Below are positions 56,667-64,000 of a stretch of DNA of 64,000 bases, in pieces (within the stretch, counting starts at the first letter, position 1; each line of letters opens with the position of its first letter). The position numbers were made by a program, and so were the translations under genes. The stretch comes from Pyrococcus kukulkanii. GTDB taxonomy: Archaea; Methanobacteriota_B; Thermococci; Thermococcales; Thermococcaceae. Location: the NCBI RefSeq assembly GCF_001577775.1, contig NZ_CP010835.1:372001-436000 (forward strand), written 5' to 3'. The notes beneath the pieces are model-generated. The model searched no databases, was not told the DNA's origin, and worked only from the letters and a program-made list of their open reading frames with translations.

Positions 56667-56879
56667 ATGGTGAAGACAATAACAATAATGATCCCAGATG
56701 ATATTGATGAAGAAACATTCAAGAGAATAGTTGAGGGGATAGCGAGAAGACTTATAATATCCAAGAGAAGATTAGAAGAACTTAATAAAATCCTTAAGAA
56801 TTCAGAGTTGACAGATGAGGATGCAATTGAACTTGGTAGGCTGGTCAAGAAAAGGGCGAGGGAAAAAGGTTGGTACTGA
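56667..56879 (+). CDS. VapB-like antitoxin
   Basis: From ATG 56667, with GGTG before it, the product is 70 residues: a strand (VKTITIMIPDDI) then helices to a basic C-terminus (GRLVKKRAREKGWY). The pattern fits small VapB-like antitoxins. It overlaps the following PIN gene by 10 bases. The 123 bases before it are AT-rich with repeated AAGTTAG; nothing else is visible there. Confidence 0.7.
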   Translation: MVKTITIMIPDDIDEETFKRIVEGIARRLIISKRRLEELNKILKNSELTDEDAIELGRLVKKRAREKGWY

Positions 56880-57298
56880 GGCTTGTAGTTGACACCAATG
56901 TTCTATTTTCGATCTTTAAAAGAGATAGTGGAACTCGTAAGATTATATATGAAAACATCTTCTACATTGAACTACATTCGCCAATTTTTGCAATTTGGGA
57001 AATGAAAGAGATAAAAGATGAGATAATTAAAAAGGCTAAGATAACTGAGGAAGAGTTTTATAAGATTTTAGAAGAGATCAGCGAAATAGTTTCGTTGTGG
57101 CCAATAGAGAAATATATCGATTTTCTTTCCATTGCTGAAGAGATAACCCCAGATCCAGATGATATCCCTTTCGTTGCCCTTGCTCTAAAGCTTAACGCCT
57201 ACCTATGGACCAATGATAAGCGTTTAAAGGAAATAAAAGAAATCAAAGTCATAACAACTCCAGAGCTCGTCAGGCTTCTTAATACAGTTACCTTTTAG
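56870..57298 (+). CDS. PIN-domain nuclease, VapC-like
   Basis: A 142-residue protein with LRLVVDTNVLFSIF (first Asp), a Glu in AIWEMKEIKDEI, and DPDDIPFVALALKLNAYLWTNDKRL (last acidic pair). It pairs with the overlapping antitoxin gene. The start is uncertain (TTG 56870 is the only one near the front of the domain). It converges on the four-gene cassette, overlapping its last gene by 11 bases. Confidence 0.8.
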   Translation: MVLRLVVDTNVLFSIFKRDSGTRKIIYENIFYIELHSPIFAIWEMKEIKDEIIKKAKITEEEFYKILEEISEIVSLWPIEKYIDFLSIAEEITPDPDDIPFVALALKLNAYLWTNDKRLKEIKEIKVITTPELVRLLNTVTF

Positions 57299-58955
57299 AT
57301 CTATCAACCCCCGACTTGCCGACTATGGAAATTAGCTCTTTCCTGTCTATGTCAATTGTGAAAACCTTAACTCTATCTCCGTATCGTTTTTTCACATATT
57401 TTGCAAATTCAACTAGCTCTTTCCTTAATAACATCGCTGGGGATGGAGGAATAACTATCCATAAGTTGAGCCCATATTCGAGCCTTGTTTCGATGTCATG
57501 TCTCAACTTTAATAGGGGCACTGGTTCCCCATATAGAGTCTCGACTTCTATTGCGAGGTTTTGGGAACTAACGTAGACATCAAGTCTAATATTCCCCAGG
57601 GAGAATTCTGTCTCTATGCTCCTTTTTCCCTTTTCCAAGTCCTTAAATGGTATCTCGAGTTTGTTGTGCAAGTATTCAACCACAAATGCCTTCAGCGCGT
57701 AGTGAGTTATGCTCTCTCCCTCACTGCCCTCAACGTACAGTGGAGTAGGTATAAGCTTGTCCCCTATCTTTATCGTTCTCGTGTAATGGGCTATGAACTC
57801 TCTGAATCTGTCCTCGAGAAAGACTGCCAGCTTATCTATTGAGGTATCTGGTAAATCATAACTGAAACTTCCCCAAAATCTACTCAATAATTCAGAAAGT
57901 TGATCATGATTTTCCTGTGTGGGTTTAATTTCAATTGGCTTTTGTGTGATGTACATCCGTTTATGTTCCTCCAAATGCAACTCGGTTTCTAAAATCTCCG
58001 TTCTTACGAAATTTAAAAAATCTTCCTTTCCATAAAACACGAGAAAGCCAAATTCCTGGGAAAACAGCTCTCTAAGTTTTTCTTTTAGGATAGCCACCTC
58101 ATTATTCTTAAGTTCATTGTCTTTCCCAGTACCCTCAATTACTGTTATTGACCCTCCAGCTCTTACCATCTTGAGCCTTCTTTCTTTATCTGGTAACATA
58201 ATATGGTAGGCCTCTGGAAGCCCACCTACACGAATCCTGTAGAGCTCCCTAAGAACACGCTTCAGGAATTCTATATAGCTTAACTTCCTATTTTCCGGCT
58301 TCTTGGCGAATATGATGACTGGTCCTTCTGATGTAAACGAGAAACTCGTTCCAAAGGCCTCCTCAAAGAAGTCTTTCTCTGGAATTATCTCAGGAGGTTT
58401 ACCCTCTGGGTGAGCGACAGAAACAAGAGGTAGATGTGGGGATATTACAAATTCACGTGCTTGAACCTCCCCAGGAGTTAAGAAGACAGGCTGAGCTGGT
58501 AAGAGGAGGGACATGAAATCAGCTTTGTATTTCGGAAGGACGATGTCTTTCACTACAAGCGCTTCAATCTCATCAACGTCCTCAAACGTTATCTTGGGTT
58601 CTCTGCTCGCTATAATACCCAAAAGCTTAGAGGCTATCGGAGCCTTAATTTCCCTCTCAATGTCTAAAATCTTGATTTCGGACATTTCAAGGAATGTTGG
58701 TTTAGCTGGAACCACGTAGCTTGTATGAGCTCTCTGTCTGACTTTTTGAATTCCCGTTATTATCTGGCTTTCAATTTTATCGGGAGAAAGGAAGTCTGGC
58801 AAAAGGAGAAGGACTTCAATGACCTTTTTCTTCTTCCCGCTCTTTGATGGCTTCTTGACTGATATAGTTGGAATTTTTCCAGCTCTCTTTGTTGCTATTA
58901 TGAGCTCATCATCTTCAATAACTGCTTCAAGCTTACTTTTCAACCTCTCTCCCAT
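57288..58955 (-). CDS. Cassette gene D: large protein with PD-(D/E)XK-like C-terminal domain
   Basis: A 555-residue protein, not recognised in its first ~440 residues, which are Lys/Glu-rich and beta-helical mixed. Residues about 443-555 look like a restriction-endonuclease-like core: a helix with Glu448, strand RLDVYV (Asp459), strand LAIEVET (Glu470, Glu472), then a helix with basic residues (LRHDIETRLEYG) and strand LWIVIPPS. The typical Lys of ExK is Glu here, so activity is uncertain. The ATG overlaps gene C by 16 bases. Confidence 0.6.
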   Translation of the reverse strand: MGERLKSKLEAVIEDDELIIATKRAGKIPTISVKKPSKSGKKKKVIEVLLLLPDFLSPDKIESQIITGIQKVRQRAHTSYVVPAKPTFLEMSEIKILDIEREIKAPIASKLLGIIASREPKITFEDVDEIEALVVKDIVLPKYKADFMSLLLPAQPVFLTPGEVQAREFVISPHLPLVSVAHPEGKPPEIIPEKDFFEEAFGTSFSFTSEGPVIIFAKKPENRKLSYIEFLKRVLRELYRIRVGGLPEAYHIMLPDKERRLKMVRAGGSITVIEGTGKDNELKNNEVAILKEKLRELFSQEFGFLVFYGKEDFLNFVRTEILETELHLEEHKRMYITQKPIEIKPTQENHDQLSELLSRFWGSFSYDLPDTSIDKLAVFLEDRFREFIAHYTRTIKIGDKLIPTPLYVEGSEGESITHYALKAFVVEYLHNKLEIPFKDLEKGKRSIETEFSLGNIRLDVYVSSQNLAIEVETLYGEPVPLLKLRHDIETRLEYGLNLWIVIPPSPAMLLRKELVEFAKYVKKRYGDRVKVFTIDIDRKELISIVGKSGVDRSKR

Positions 58956-60079
58956 CCCAGGATCACCTGATATCCAAACTCTTTTTCCGACTTTGGCTCA
59001 ATGTACGCGAACCCGAAAAATGTCAGTGGGGCTATAAAGGCTATGAACTCGGTGTATCCAACAGTTTCATAGTACAACTTAATGTCCCCGCCTTCAATTT
59101 TTGCACTGTCATATTTTGAGACTTTAAAGGGCTCCTCAACTTTTAGGCCCAGGAAGTCCTTCTCTGAAGCCCAACCTAACCTGTTAAGGACTTCCTCGAA
59201 GTACTCAAGTGCAATGCTTCCTTTTATAGTCTCGGAGTAGTGCTGAAGATACTTGTTGAATTCATCATCCACTGCAAAGAACTTCCTAAGGCCCTGAATT
59301 TGGAACAGCTTGTAGCAGTTGAGGACTATGTTTCTTATAAGCCACCCTGGGGAGATCCTATCTAAACCGACTATTGACCTCCTCTCTCTTTCTCCTGGGT
59401 GTGGGAGATCGGGAAATATCAGGTTGCTAATTCTTACTCCATATTTTCCGAGGATTCTCTTCGTTTCCTCTTCAAACAACTTTTCATATTGCTTCTCAAG
59501 GTAAAACCTTGGCGTTGATTGAATGGAAAGTACGAAGAAAGATAAAGGATTGTAGAGAGGTAAAAGCTTTTTGGCAGATTTTAGTAACTCCCTGACTTTC
59601 TCAACGGCATCCGTGGACTTAGTGATTTCAACTTTGTTAATATCTGGTAGGCTCTTACCTACTTGAGGAGAGAGAAGTTGTATGTCTTTTCTAATTTTTC
59701 CCAGGAGGCTTATAAACTCGGTTTCTTCTCTTCTAACCTTGATGTCTGAGCTTGCAACATCTAAGGATAGCCCTTCCTTGAGCCGAGAAGTTACCTTCTT
59801 TGTATCTTCCTCACTAAGCCCAAATCCTAGGATTTCACGATAAAATCTTGCAAGGGCATTTTCTGGAAAGCTACCATCTTCCCTAAGACCCCCAAAGAGT
59901 ACCTCCTCCCAGATTTTGCTTTCTTGTATTAATTCCCCTACAAATTTGTCTCCAGCTTTCTCAAAAAGACTTTTTCGTAGCTTTAAGACTTCTTCTATCC
60001 GAACAAAAAGGTTAATTATTTGGTTGTAGTATTCTTCCCAAGATTTTTCGTCATAATACTTAATCATTTCCTCCAGCAT
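58940..60079 (-). CDS. Cassette gene C: helical protein of unknown family
   Basis: From ATG 60079 (MLEEMIKYYDEKSW) the product is 379 residues, mostly predicted helix with many charged residues. The C-terminal 60 residues look beta-rich (IEGGDIKLYYETVGYTEFIAFIAPLTFFGFAYIEPKS). No known motif. It overlaps gene B by 20 bases and gene D by 16, so the four genes are translated as one operon. Confidence 0.65.
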   Translation of the reverse strand: MLEEMIKYYDEKSWEEYYNQIINLFVRIEEVLKLRKSLFEKAGDKFVGELIQESKIWEEVLFGGLREDGSFPENALARFYREILGFGLSEEDTKKVTSRLKEGLSLDVASSDIKVRREETEFISLLGKIRKDIQLLSPQVGKSLPDINKVEITKSTDAVEKVRELLKSAKKLLPLYNPLSFFVLSIQSTPRFYLEKQYEKLFEEETKRILGKYGVRISNLIFPDLPHPGERERRSIVGLDRISPGWLIRNIVLNCYKLFQIQGLRKFFAVDDEFNKYLQHYSETIKGSIALEYFEEVLNRLGWASEKDFLGLKVEEPFKVSKYDSAKIEGGDIKLYYETVGYTEFIAFIAPLTFFGFAYIEPKSEKEFGYQVILGWERG

Positions 60080-60995
60080 TTTCCTCCCTCCACGAAAGGA
60101 TCGTTCTAACACGTTTAACGAGCTCTGGAGGAATATCCTTTATTATCTCAGGATTATAAGGGGCGGTTCTCCATATTTCTAATGCGAATGGTGGAATCAC
60201 ATACTTATACCACGAATGCTTTCTACTACTTCCCCATCCCTCAGCCAGTAATCCTGCAGCTATTAATTCATCAGCCGAAAATCCAAGAGAAACATCGAAA
60301 GTCTGTAGTATTATATTGACTACAGGAGAGTAATACCCAGATAATGCTTGGTCAAATATCTTAAGTGTCCTACTTTTGATAAATTTATAGTCCATGGAAA
60401 TAACCAACAATGCAAATTTTCCATTAAGAGATAGATAATTCAAAGACTGGTTTACTTTCTTCTCAAAGTATTCTCTAACTTCTCTAATATTCCTTAAAAG
60501 GTCATCAGTGGCTCTTCCCATAGCAGATTTAGCAATTTCTTCAATATTATAGGATAAACTGCCATTCTTAGCATTTTTAATATCTTGCTCGAGCTCTTTT
60601 AATAACTTCTGTAAGGAAGCCTCTATATACTGTTTTTCTATTATATTCTTTGGTTTGACGTTCCTCATTACATAATCATAGGCATGACTAAGAACTTTGC
60701 CTTCTGGAACTCTTTGGAGATAGTTATTAATAACTCCCTTAAAATATCCTTCCTTAATTATTTCATTCCTAAACTCCAGCTCATAACATTTGCCTTCTCG
60801 GTAGCATGTTAGTTCAAATATCTTCATGATGTCATATCCAATGCCAATGTTAGTAAAGAGCCACAAACCTAAGAGTTCCTTGTATTTTCTCTGTTCTACA
60901 AACTCTTTGATAAGAAATTCCCTGTAGCTGTCGGCTAAACTTTCTCTAACAGCCTCTCGAAATTTATTCTTAACAATTCTTTCAACATCACTCAT
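60060..60995 (-). CDS. Cassette gene B: helical protein of unknown family
   Basis: A 311-residue product with predominantly helical content and several Cys (FELTCYREGKCYEL near residue 60). There is no signal peptide or clear membrane helix. The ATG overlaps the TGA of gene A (ATGA). It is the most AT-rich of the four genes. I recognise no family; a role as structural or regulatory subunit for A or D is only an inference from the coupling. Confidence 0.6.
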   Translation of the reverse strand: MSDVERIVKNKFREAVRESLADSYREFLIKEFVEQRKYKELLGLWLFTNIGIGYDIMKIFELTCYREGKCYELEFRNEIIKEGYFKGVINNYLQRVPEGKVLSHAYDYVMRNVKPKNIIEKQYIEASLQKLLKELEQDIKNAKNGSLSYNIEEIAKSAMGRATDDLLRNIREVREYFEKKVNQSLNYLSLNGKFALLVISMDYKFIKSRTLKIFDQALSGYYSPVVNIILQTFDVSLGFSADELIAAGLLAEGWGSSRKHSWYKYVIPPFALEIWRTAPYNPEIIKDIPPELVKRVRTILSWREENAGGND

Positions 60996-61798
60996 TTCTC
61001 TTCCACCTCCCTTTTGAGCATCTCGATAAGTCCTTCCTCAACCCTATCCTCTCCAACAACGTCGCAAAGAAACATTAGCTCTCTAATCAGCTCTTTTCTC
61101 TTCCTCACCTGTTCTTTAAACTCTTTGAGGGCCTCTTCCTTTATTGGCCCAAGGGCCACCTTCCCATCTTCAACCCTCATCAGCCAGCTTTCCCCAACGA
61201 ATGGCCCAACCGCAGGATCAACTTCACTAACCATGTCTATTATAAAGGTAGACAGTAAGCCCCAGTTCTGCTCGCTGTCTGGAGAGTATCCCAGGAGCCT
61301 AAGCAGGAGCATGCCCCCAGTTATTGAACCAGAACCAATTATGGCAAACCCTGGGGTATCGTGAACAGGTTCAGCTAATCCTCTACTGTCGAAATGATAT
61401 ATCGAGGCCTTACCTTCGGGATCAACACTTGCCAGTATCATGTTGAAATTGATGTCAATCCCCATGCTCCTGAGCTCTCTAAATCTCGAAATTAGTTGGT
61501 TCTCAACTTCTCTCACAATATAAGAGAATTCTCTTTGGCTTGGTGTTTCATCTTTGTTTTTCATGAACTCTTCTACAACTGCATCAACAACAGAGTAACC
61601 GTATTTAACAAGGGCGGCATCCCCAGACCCGCCGGCGATGCCCACGGGTATGTCCTTTTCTTTAACCCCTACTGGATGAATTTTCTTTGCTTCATAGGTT
61701 ATTGGCCCATATGTGACCCTTGAATCGGAAGCCATAAGCACGGCTTCCTGCTCCCTCTCTCTATTCCATAACCACTTTAGTGCAAGAACGAGAGTCAC
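60992..61798 (-). CDS. Cassette gene A: proteasome-beta-like Ntn hydrolase
   Basis: From GTG 61798 the product is 268 residues and begins M-T-L-V-L-A-L-K-W. Removal of Met would expose Thr1, as in 20S beta subunits. Further proteasome-like marks, numbered from that Thr: Asp24 in LMASDSRVTYG (equivalent of Asp17), Lys37 or 38 in YEAKKI (equivalent of Lys33), GIAGGSGDAALV, and GSGSITGGML (Ser129 region). The last DxxSG is DPAVG, with Val for Ser. GGTGAT four bases ahead supports this start; TTG 61810 is open but lacks a site. It is not a standard archaeal psmA or psmB. Confidence 0.7.
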   Translation of the reverse strand: MTLVLALKWLWNREREQEAVLMASDSRVTYGPITYEAKKIHPVGVKEKDIPVGIAGGSGDAALVKYGYSVVDAVVEEFMKNKDETPSQREFSYIVREVENQLISRFRELRSMGIDINFNMILASVDPEGKASIYHFDSRGLAEPVHDTPGFAIIGSGSITGGMLLLRLLGYSPDSEQNWGLLSTFIIDMVSEVDPAVGPFVGESWLMRVEDGKVALGPIKEEALKEFKEQVRKRKELIRELMFLCDVVGEDRVEEGLIEMLKREVEEK

Positions 61799-61830
61799 AT
61801 ATATCACCAAGTAACAATTTAAGGTTAAGG

Positions 61831-61843
61831 AGTTTTAAAGTTT
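61831..61843 (-). promoter_or_regulatory. TATA element of the four-gene cassette
   Basis: The reverse strand reads AAACTTTAAAACT here, about 35 bases before GTG 61798. TTTAAA is a good archaeal TATA core and would give a leader of about 10 bases. Located between pmm and gene A, it lets the cassette be expressed on its own. Confidence 0.5.
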
Positions 61844-61871
61844 ACACTTAAAACATAAATAAGAAGGAGGA

Positions 61872-63239
61872 TTACTTTATGGCATTCTCAAGCAAACTCA
61901 ATCCCAATTCTAGATACTCCTTAGCTTTTTCTTCGCTCTTTGCCTCGCTGAATATCCTTATTATCGGCTCTGTTCCGCTAGCCCTAACCAGAACCCATCC
62001 ATCCTCAAAGATTATCTTAGCTCCATCCGTTGTATCCACTGTATAACCTTTTCCCCTCGCCATCTCAGCAACCTTATTGACTATCTCATATCTATCCCCT
62101 TCAACGTGCCTCTTGGTCTTTATCTGGTAATACTTGGGGAGCTCATCTATGAGCTCGCTGAACTTCTTTCCGCTCTTTGCGAATATCTCGACTATCTTAG
62201 CTACCGTCATTGCACCGTCCCTTCCTAGGACGTGGTCAGGGAATATCACTCCTCCGTTCTCCTCCCCGCCTATCGTTCCGTTGTTCTCTAGGAGTGCTCT
62301 AGCAACTACCAGATCACCAACCTTCGTCCTCATTACCCTGGCATTGTTCCTCTTAGCTATGTCATCCAAGAGGTTTGACGTTGCAACCGTTGTAACCAAC
62401 AACCCACCACCGTTCTCCCTGAGCACTGCATCAGCTACGAGGGCGAAAGTCTTGTCACCCTGAATGAACCTGCCATTCTCATCTATGAACACCGCCCTAT
62501 CGGCGTCACCATCCTGGGCCACTCCAAAGTCCGCTCCTAAGGCTTTAACTATCTCCATGAAGTCCTTCAGGTTCTCCTCATTTGGCTCTGGATTTCTCGC
62601 GGGGAAGTGGCCGTCGGGATGGGCGTTAACTGAAACCACCTTACAGCCCAGCTCCCTCAGGAGGTACGGTAAAGTTAGGGAGCCAGCGCCGTTTGAAGTG
62701 TCAACAACTACGAAGGGCCTCCTCTTCTTTATCGCCTCAACGTCAACCTTGCTCTTTATCGCCTCAATGTAGTCCTTGATTATGTCCTCCCTCCTTACCT
62801 CACCTATCTCCCACCACTTTGCCCTATCGAATTCTTCCTTAAAGAAGAGCTCCTCAACTACTGCCTCTCTCTCCTTCTTTAGGCCCATCCCATTCGGCTC
62901 AAGGAGCTTTATGCCATTGTACTCAGGGGGATTGTGGGAGGCAGTAATTACCGCCCCTCCATCGGCGTTGAAGTGCTTGGTCGCCCACTGAACCGCTGGG
63001 GTTGGCGCGATTCCAACGTCTATAACATCGCAACCAACGCTTAGGAGACCGCTTATCAACGCATTCTTGAGCATCTCTCCGCTTACCCTCGTGTCCCTGC
63101 CAACGACAACTAATGGTTTTTTCCTGCCCTCCCTCTTCAGCATCGTCCCAAAGGCCATCCCTATCTTCAGGGCGAACTCTGGGGTTATCTTCTCGTTGGC
63201 GATGCCCCTAACTCCGAACGTTCCAAAGAGCTTCCCCAT
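61872..63239 (-). CDS. Phosphomannomutase/phosphoglucosamine mutase
   Basis: A 455-residue alpha-D-phosphohexomutase: catalytic Ser in VITASHNPPEYNGIK (about 92-105), metal-binding DGDADRAVF (about 240-248), the sugar-binding GGEENGGV (about 325-332) and phosphate-binding RASGTEPIIRI (about 420-430). It interconverts 1- and 6-phosphates of mannose, glucose or glucosamine for sugar nucleotides. It is 39 bases from the manC gene, in the same direction; the two work together to make GDP-mannose. Confidence 0.92.
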   Translation of the reverse strand: MGKLFGTFGVRGIANEKITPEFALKIGMAFGTMLKREGRKKPLVVVGRDTRVSGEMLKNALISGLLSVGCDVIDVGIAPTPAVQWATKHFNADGGAVITASHNPPEYNGIKLLEPNGMGLKKEREAVVEELFFKEEFDRAKWWEIGEVRREDIIKDYIEAIKSKVDVEAIKKRRPFVVVDTSNGAGSLTLPYLLRELGCKVVSVNAHPDGHFPARNPEPNEENLKDFMEIVKALGADFGVAQDGDADRAVFIDENGRFIQGDKTFALVADAVLRENGGGLLVTTVATSNLLDDIAKRNNARVMRTKVGDLVVARALLENNGTIGGEENGGVIFPDHVLGRDGAMTVAKIVEIFAKSGKKFSELIDELPKYYQIKTKRHVEGDRYEIVNKVAEMARGKGYTVDTTDGAKIIFEDGWVLVRASGTEPIIRIFSEAKSEEKAKEYLELGLSLLENAIK

Positions 63240-63278
63240 TTTATCACCTCCAGTGAATAATAAAGAAAAGTTAAAAGG

Positions 63279-64000
63279 TTATTCCCTCCCGTAATCGTCT
63301 TGTAGCCTGACTATGTCGTCCTCTTCTAAGTACTCTCCGATCTGAGTTTCTATGACCTCCAGAATTACCTTTCCTGGGTTCTCGAGCCTGTGAACTACAC
63401 CTGCAGGGATGAAGGTGCTCTCCCCTGGCCTCAAGATGAACTCCTTGTCCCCGACCCGAACCTTAGCGGTTCCCCTGACAACTACCCAGTGCTCGCTCCT
63501 GTGGTAGTGCATCTGCAGTGATAGCTTCTTCCCTGGGAGAACCGTTATCCTCTTTATCTTGTACCTCTCCCCCTCCTCTAGAACTGTGTAGCTACCCCAG
63601 GGCCTATAGGCAGTTCTATGAACTACCGCCCTCTCGTCCTTCTGCTCTTTAAGCCTCTTGTATACTTCCTTCACCTTCTGGGTCTCTCCCTTCTTTGCAA
63701 CGAGCAGGGCGTCTCCAGTATCTATTATTACTAGGTCTTCAACTCCAACAGTAGCGGTAAGCCTCTCCGTGAGGATTAGATTGTTCCTTGAATCAACGTT
63801 TATGTACTTGGCCTTGAAGCCCCTGACCTTTACCGCGTTCCCGCTTTCATCCTTTTCTAAAGCTTCATAGACCGCATCGAAGCTTCCAAGGTCGTTCCAG
63901 TAGGTGTTCAGTGGAACTACAGCTGCTTTGTCAGTCTTCTCCATTACTCCGTAGTCAACGCTTATCTCTGGGGTGAGCTCATATATTTCCTCTATGTTCT
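63279..64000 (-). CDS. manC: Mannose-1-phosphate guanylyltransferase/mannose-6-phosphate isomerase, C-terminal part
   Basis: Reading continues past the apparent ATG 63944 to the window end (NIEEIYELTPEISVDYGVMEKTDKAAVVPLNTYWNDLGSFDAVYEAL), so the 5' half is outside. A nucleotidyltransferase end, then a cupin isomerase domain with KKLSLQMHYHRSEHWVVVRGTAKV and LRPGESTFIPAGVVHRLENPG is visible. This is the bifunctional ManC-type enzyme of GDP-mannose synthesis. Confidence 0.92.
   Translation of the reverse strand, partial: NIEEIYELTPEISVDYGVMEKTDKAAVVPLNTYWNDLGSFDAVYEALEKDESGNAVKVRGFKAKYINVDSRNNLILTERLTATVGVEDLVIIDTGDALLVAKKGETQKVKEVYKRLKEQKDERAVVHRTAYRPWGSYTVLEEGERYKIKRITVLPGKKLSLQMHYHRSEHWVVVRGTAKVRVGDKEFILRPGESTFIPAGVVHRLENPGKVILEVIETQIGEYLEEDDIVRLQDDYGRE

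Noticed and set aside
60992-61798. Assignment of gene A as a standard archaeal proteasome beta subunit (PsmB)
   Set aside because: The protein is longer (268 residues), has an insertion between strand 1 and the Asp motif, lacks the DxxSG Ser and lies in an operon with unrelated genes.

Overview
This window is chromosomal DNA from a hyperthermophilic archaeon of the Thermococcales, most likely a Pyrococcus close to P. abyssi, P. furiosus or P. horikoshii. The diagnosis rests on an ADP-dependent glucokinase, a tungsten glyceraldehyde-3-phosphate:ferredoxin oxidoreductase, a membrane LonB protease carrying an intein, archaeal XPB with its Bax1 partner, aTrm56, Bud32, class III signal peptide/EppA-type genes, box C/D sRNAs whose C boxes contain the stop codons of neighbouring genes, and TTTAAA-type archaeal TATA elements. 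The species was not established by comparison. All protein assignments come from recognising motifs and family character by eye. Genes are densely packed on both strands with many ATGA or TGATG overlaps.

Layout. 1-4 kb: transporter fragment, TPR protein, a frameshifted DUF531 gene, signal peptidase, a C/D sRNA and ADP-glucokinase. 4-6.4 kb: an accessory island beside tRNA-Glu(UUC), with an integrase N-terminal-like fragment reading into the tRNA gene, a DUF4258/DUF2283 pair, an IS200/IS605-like end, a structured RNA-like hairpin, a disrupted two-gene operon and a small gene whose start region carries a G10 tract. 6.4-14.8 kb: geranylgeranyl reductase family, surface protein, glutamine synthetase, TrmO, a glycosyltransferase and Sua5. 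14.9-20.5 kb: a HEPN/MNT pair with broken HEPN, purA, an ATPase, a metalloprotease and a lysophospholipase. 20.5-31 kb: CinA-like, eIF2B-like, MutS-like, chemoreceptor and Bud32 genes, a pilin with its peptidase, two ASCH proteins, Bax1/XPB and JAMM. 31-46 kb: Lon with intein, a TBP-half-like protein, GAPOR, a HAD protein, a second C/D sRNA, archaeal lipid synthesis, tRNA modification, NAD synthesis and an M32 carboxypeptidase.

46.7-54.4 kb is a corrinoid salvage cluster: cbiZ, cobT, cobQ/cbiP, cobY, cobS, cobZ and cbiB. It is interrupted by toxin-antitoxin genes and by a GC-richer block (about 49.8-52.2 kb) holding a lipoprotein gene. In the sequence given, cobY carries three separate one-base deletions. 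54.4-56.5 kb has an ATPase gene remnant and a frameshifted UPF1-like helicase. 61.9-64 kb returns to housekeeping sugar-nucleotide genes (phosphohexomutase and mannose-1-phosphate guanylyltransferase/isomerase).

The strongest candidate for an undescribed system is the four-gene operon at 57288-61798, minus strand. It encodes a proteasome-beta-like Ntn hydrolase whose best start places Thr directly after the initiator Met, two unrecognised helical proteins, and a 555-residue protein with a PD-(D/E)XK-like C-terminal domain. The genes overlap by 4 to 20 bases, have their own TATA element, and sit next to a VapBC-type pair. I infer a stress or defence cassette combining proteolysis and nuclease activity.

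A second theme is single-base frameshifts, mostly at homopolymers, in at least seven otherwise well-preserved genes. They could be real lesions, phase-variable or recoded sites, or sequencing errors; the window alone cannot decide.
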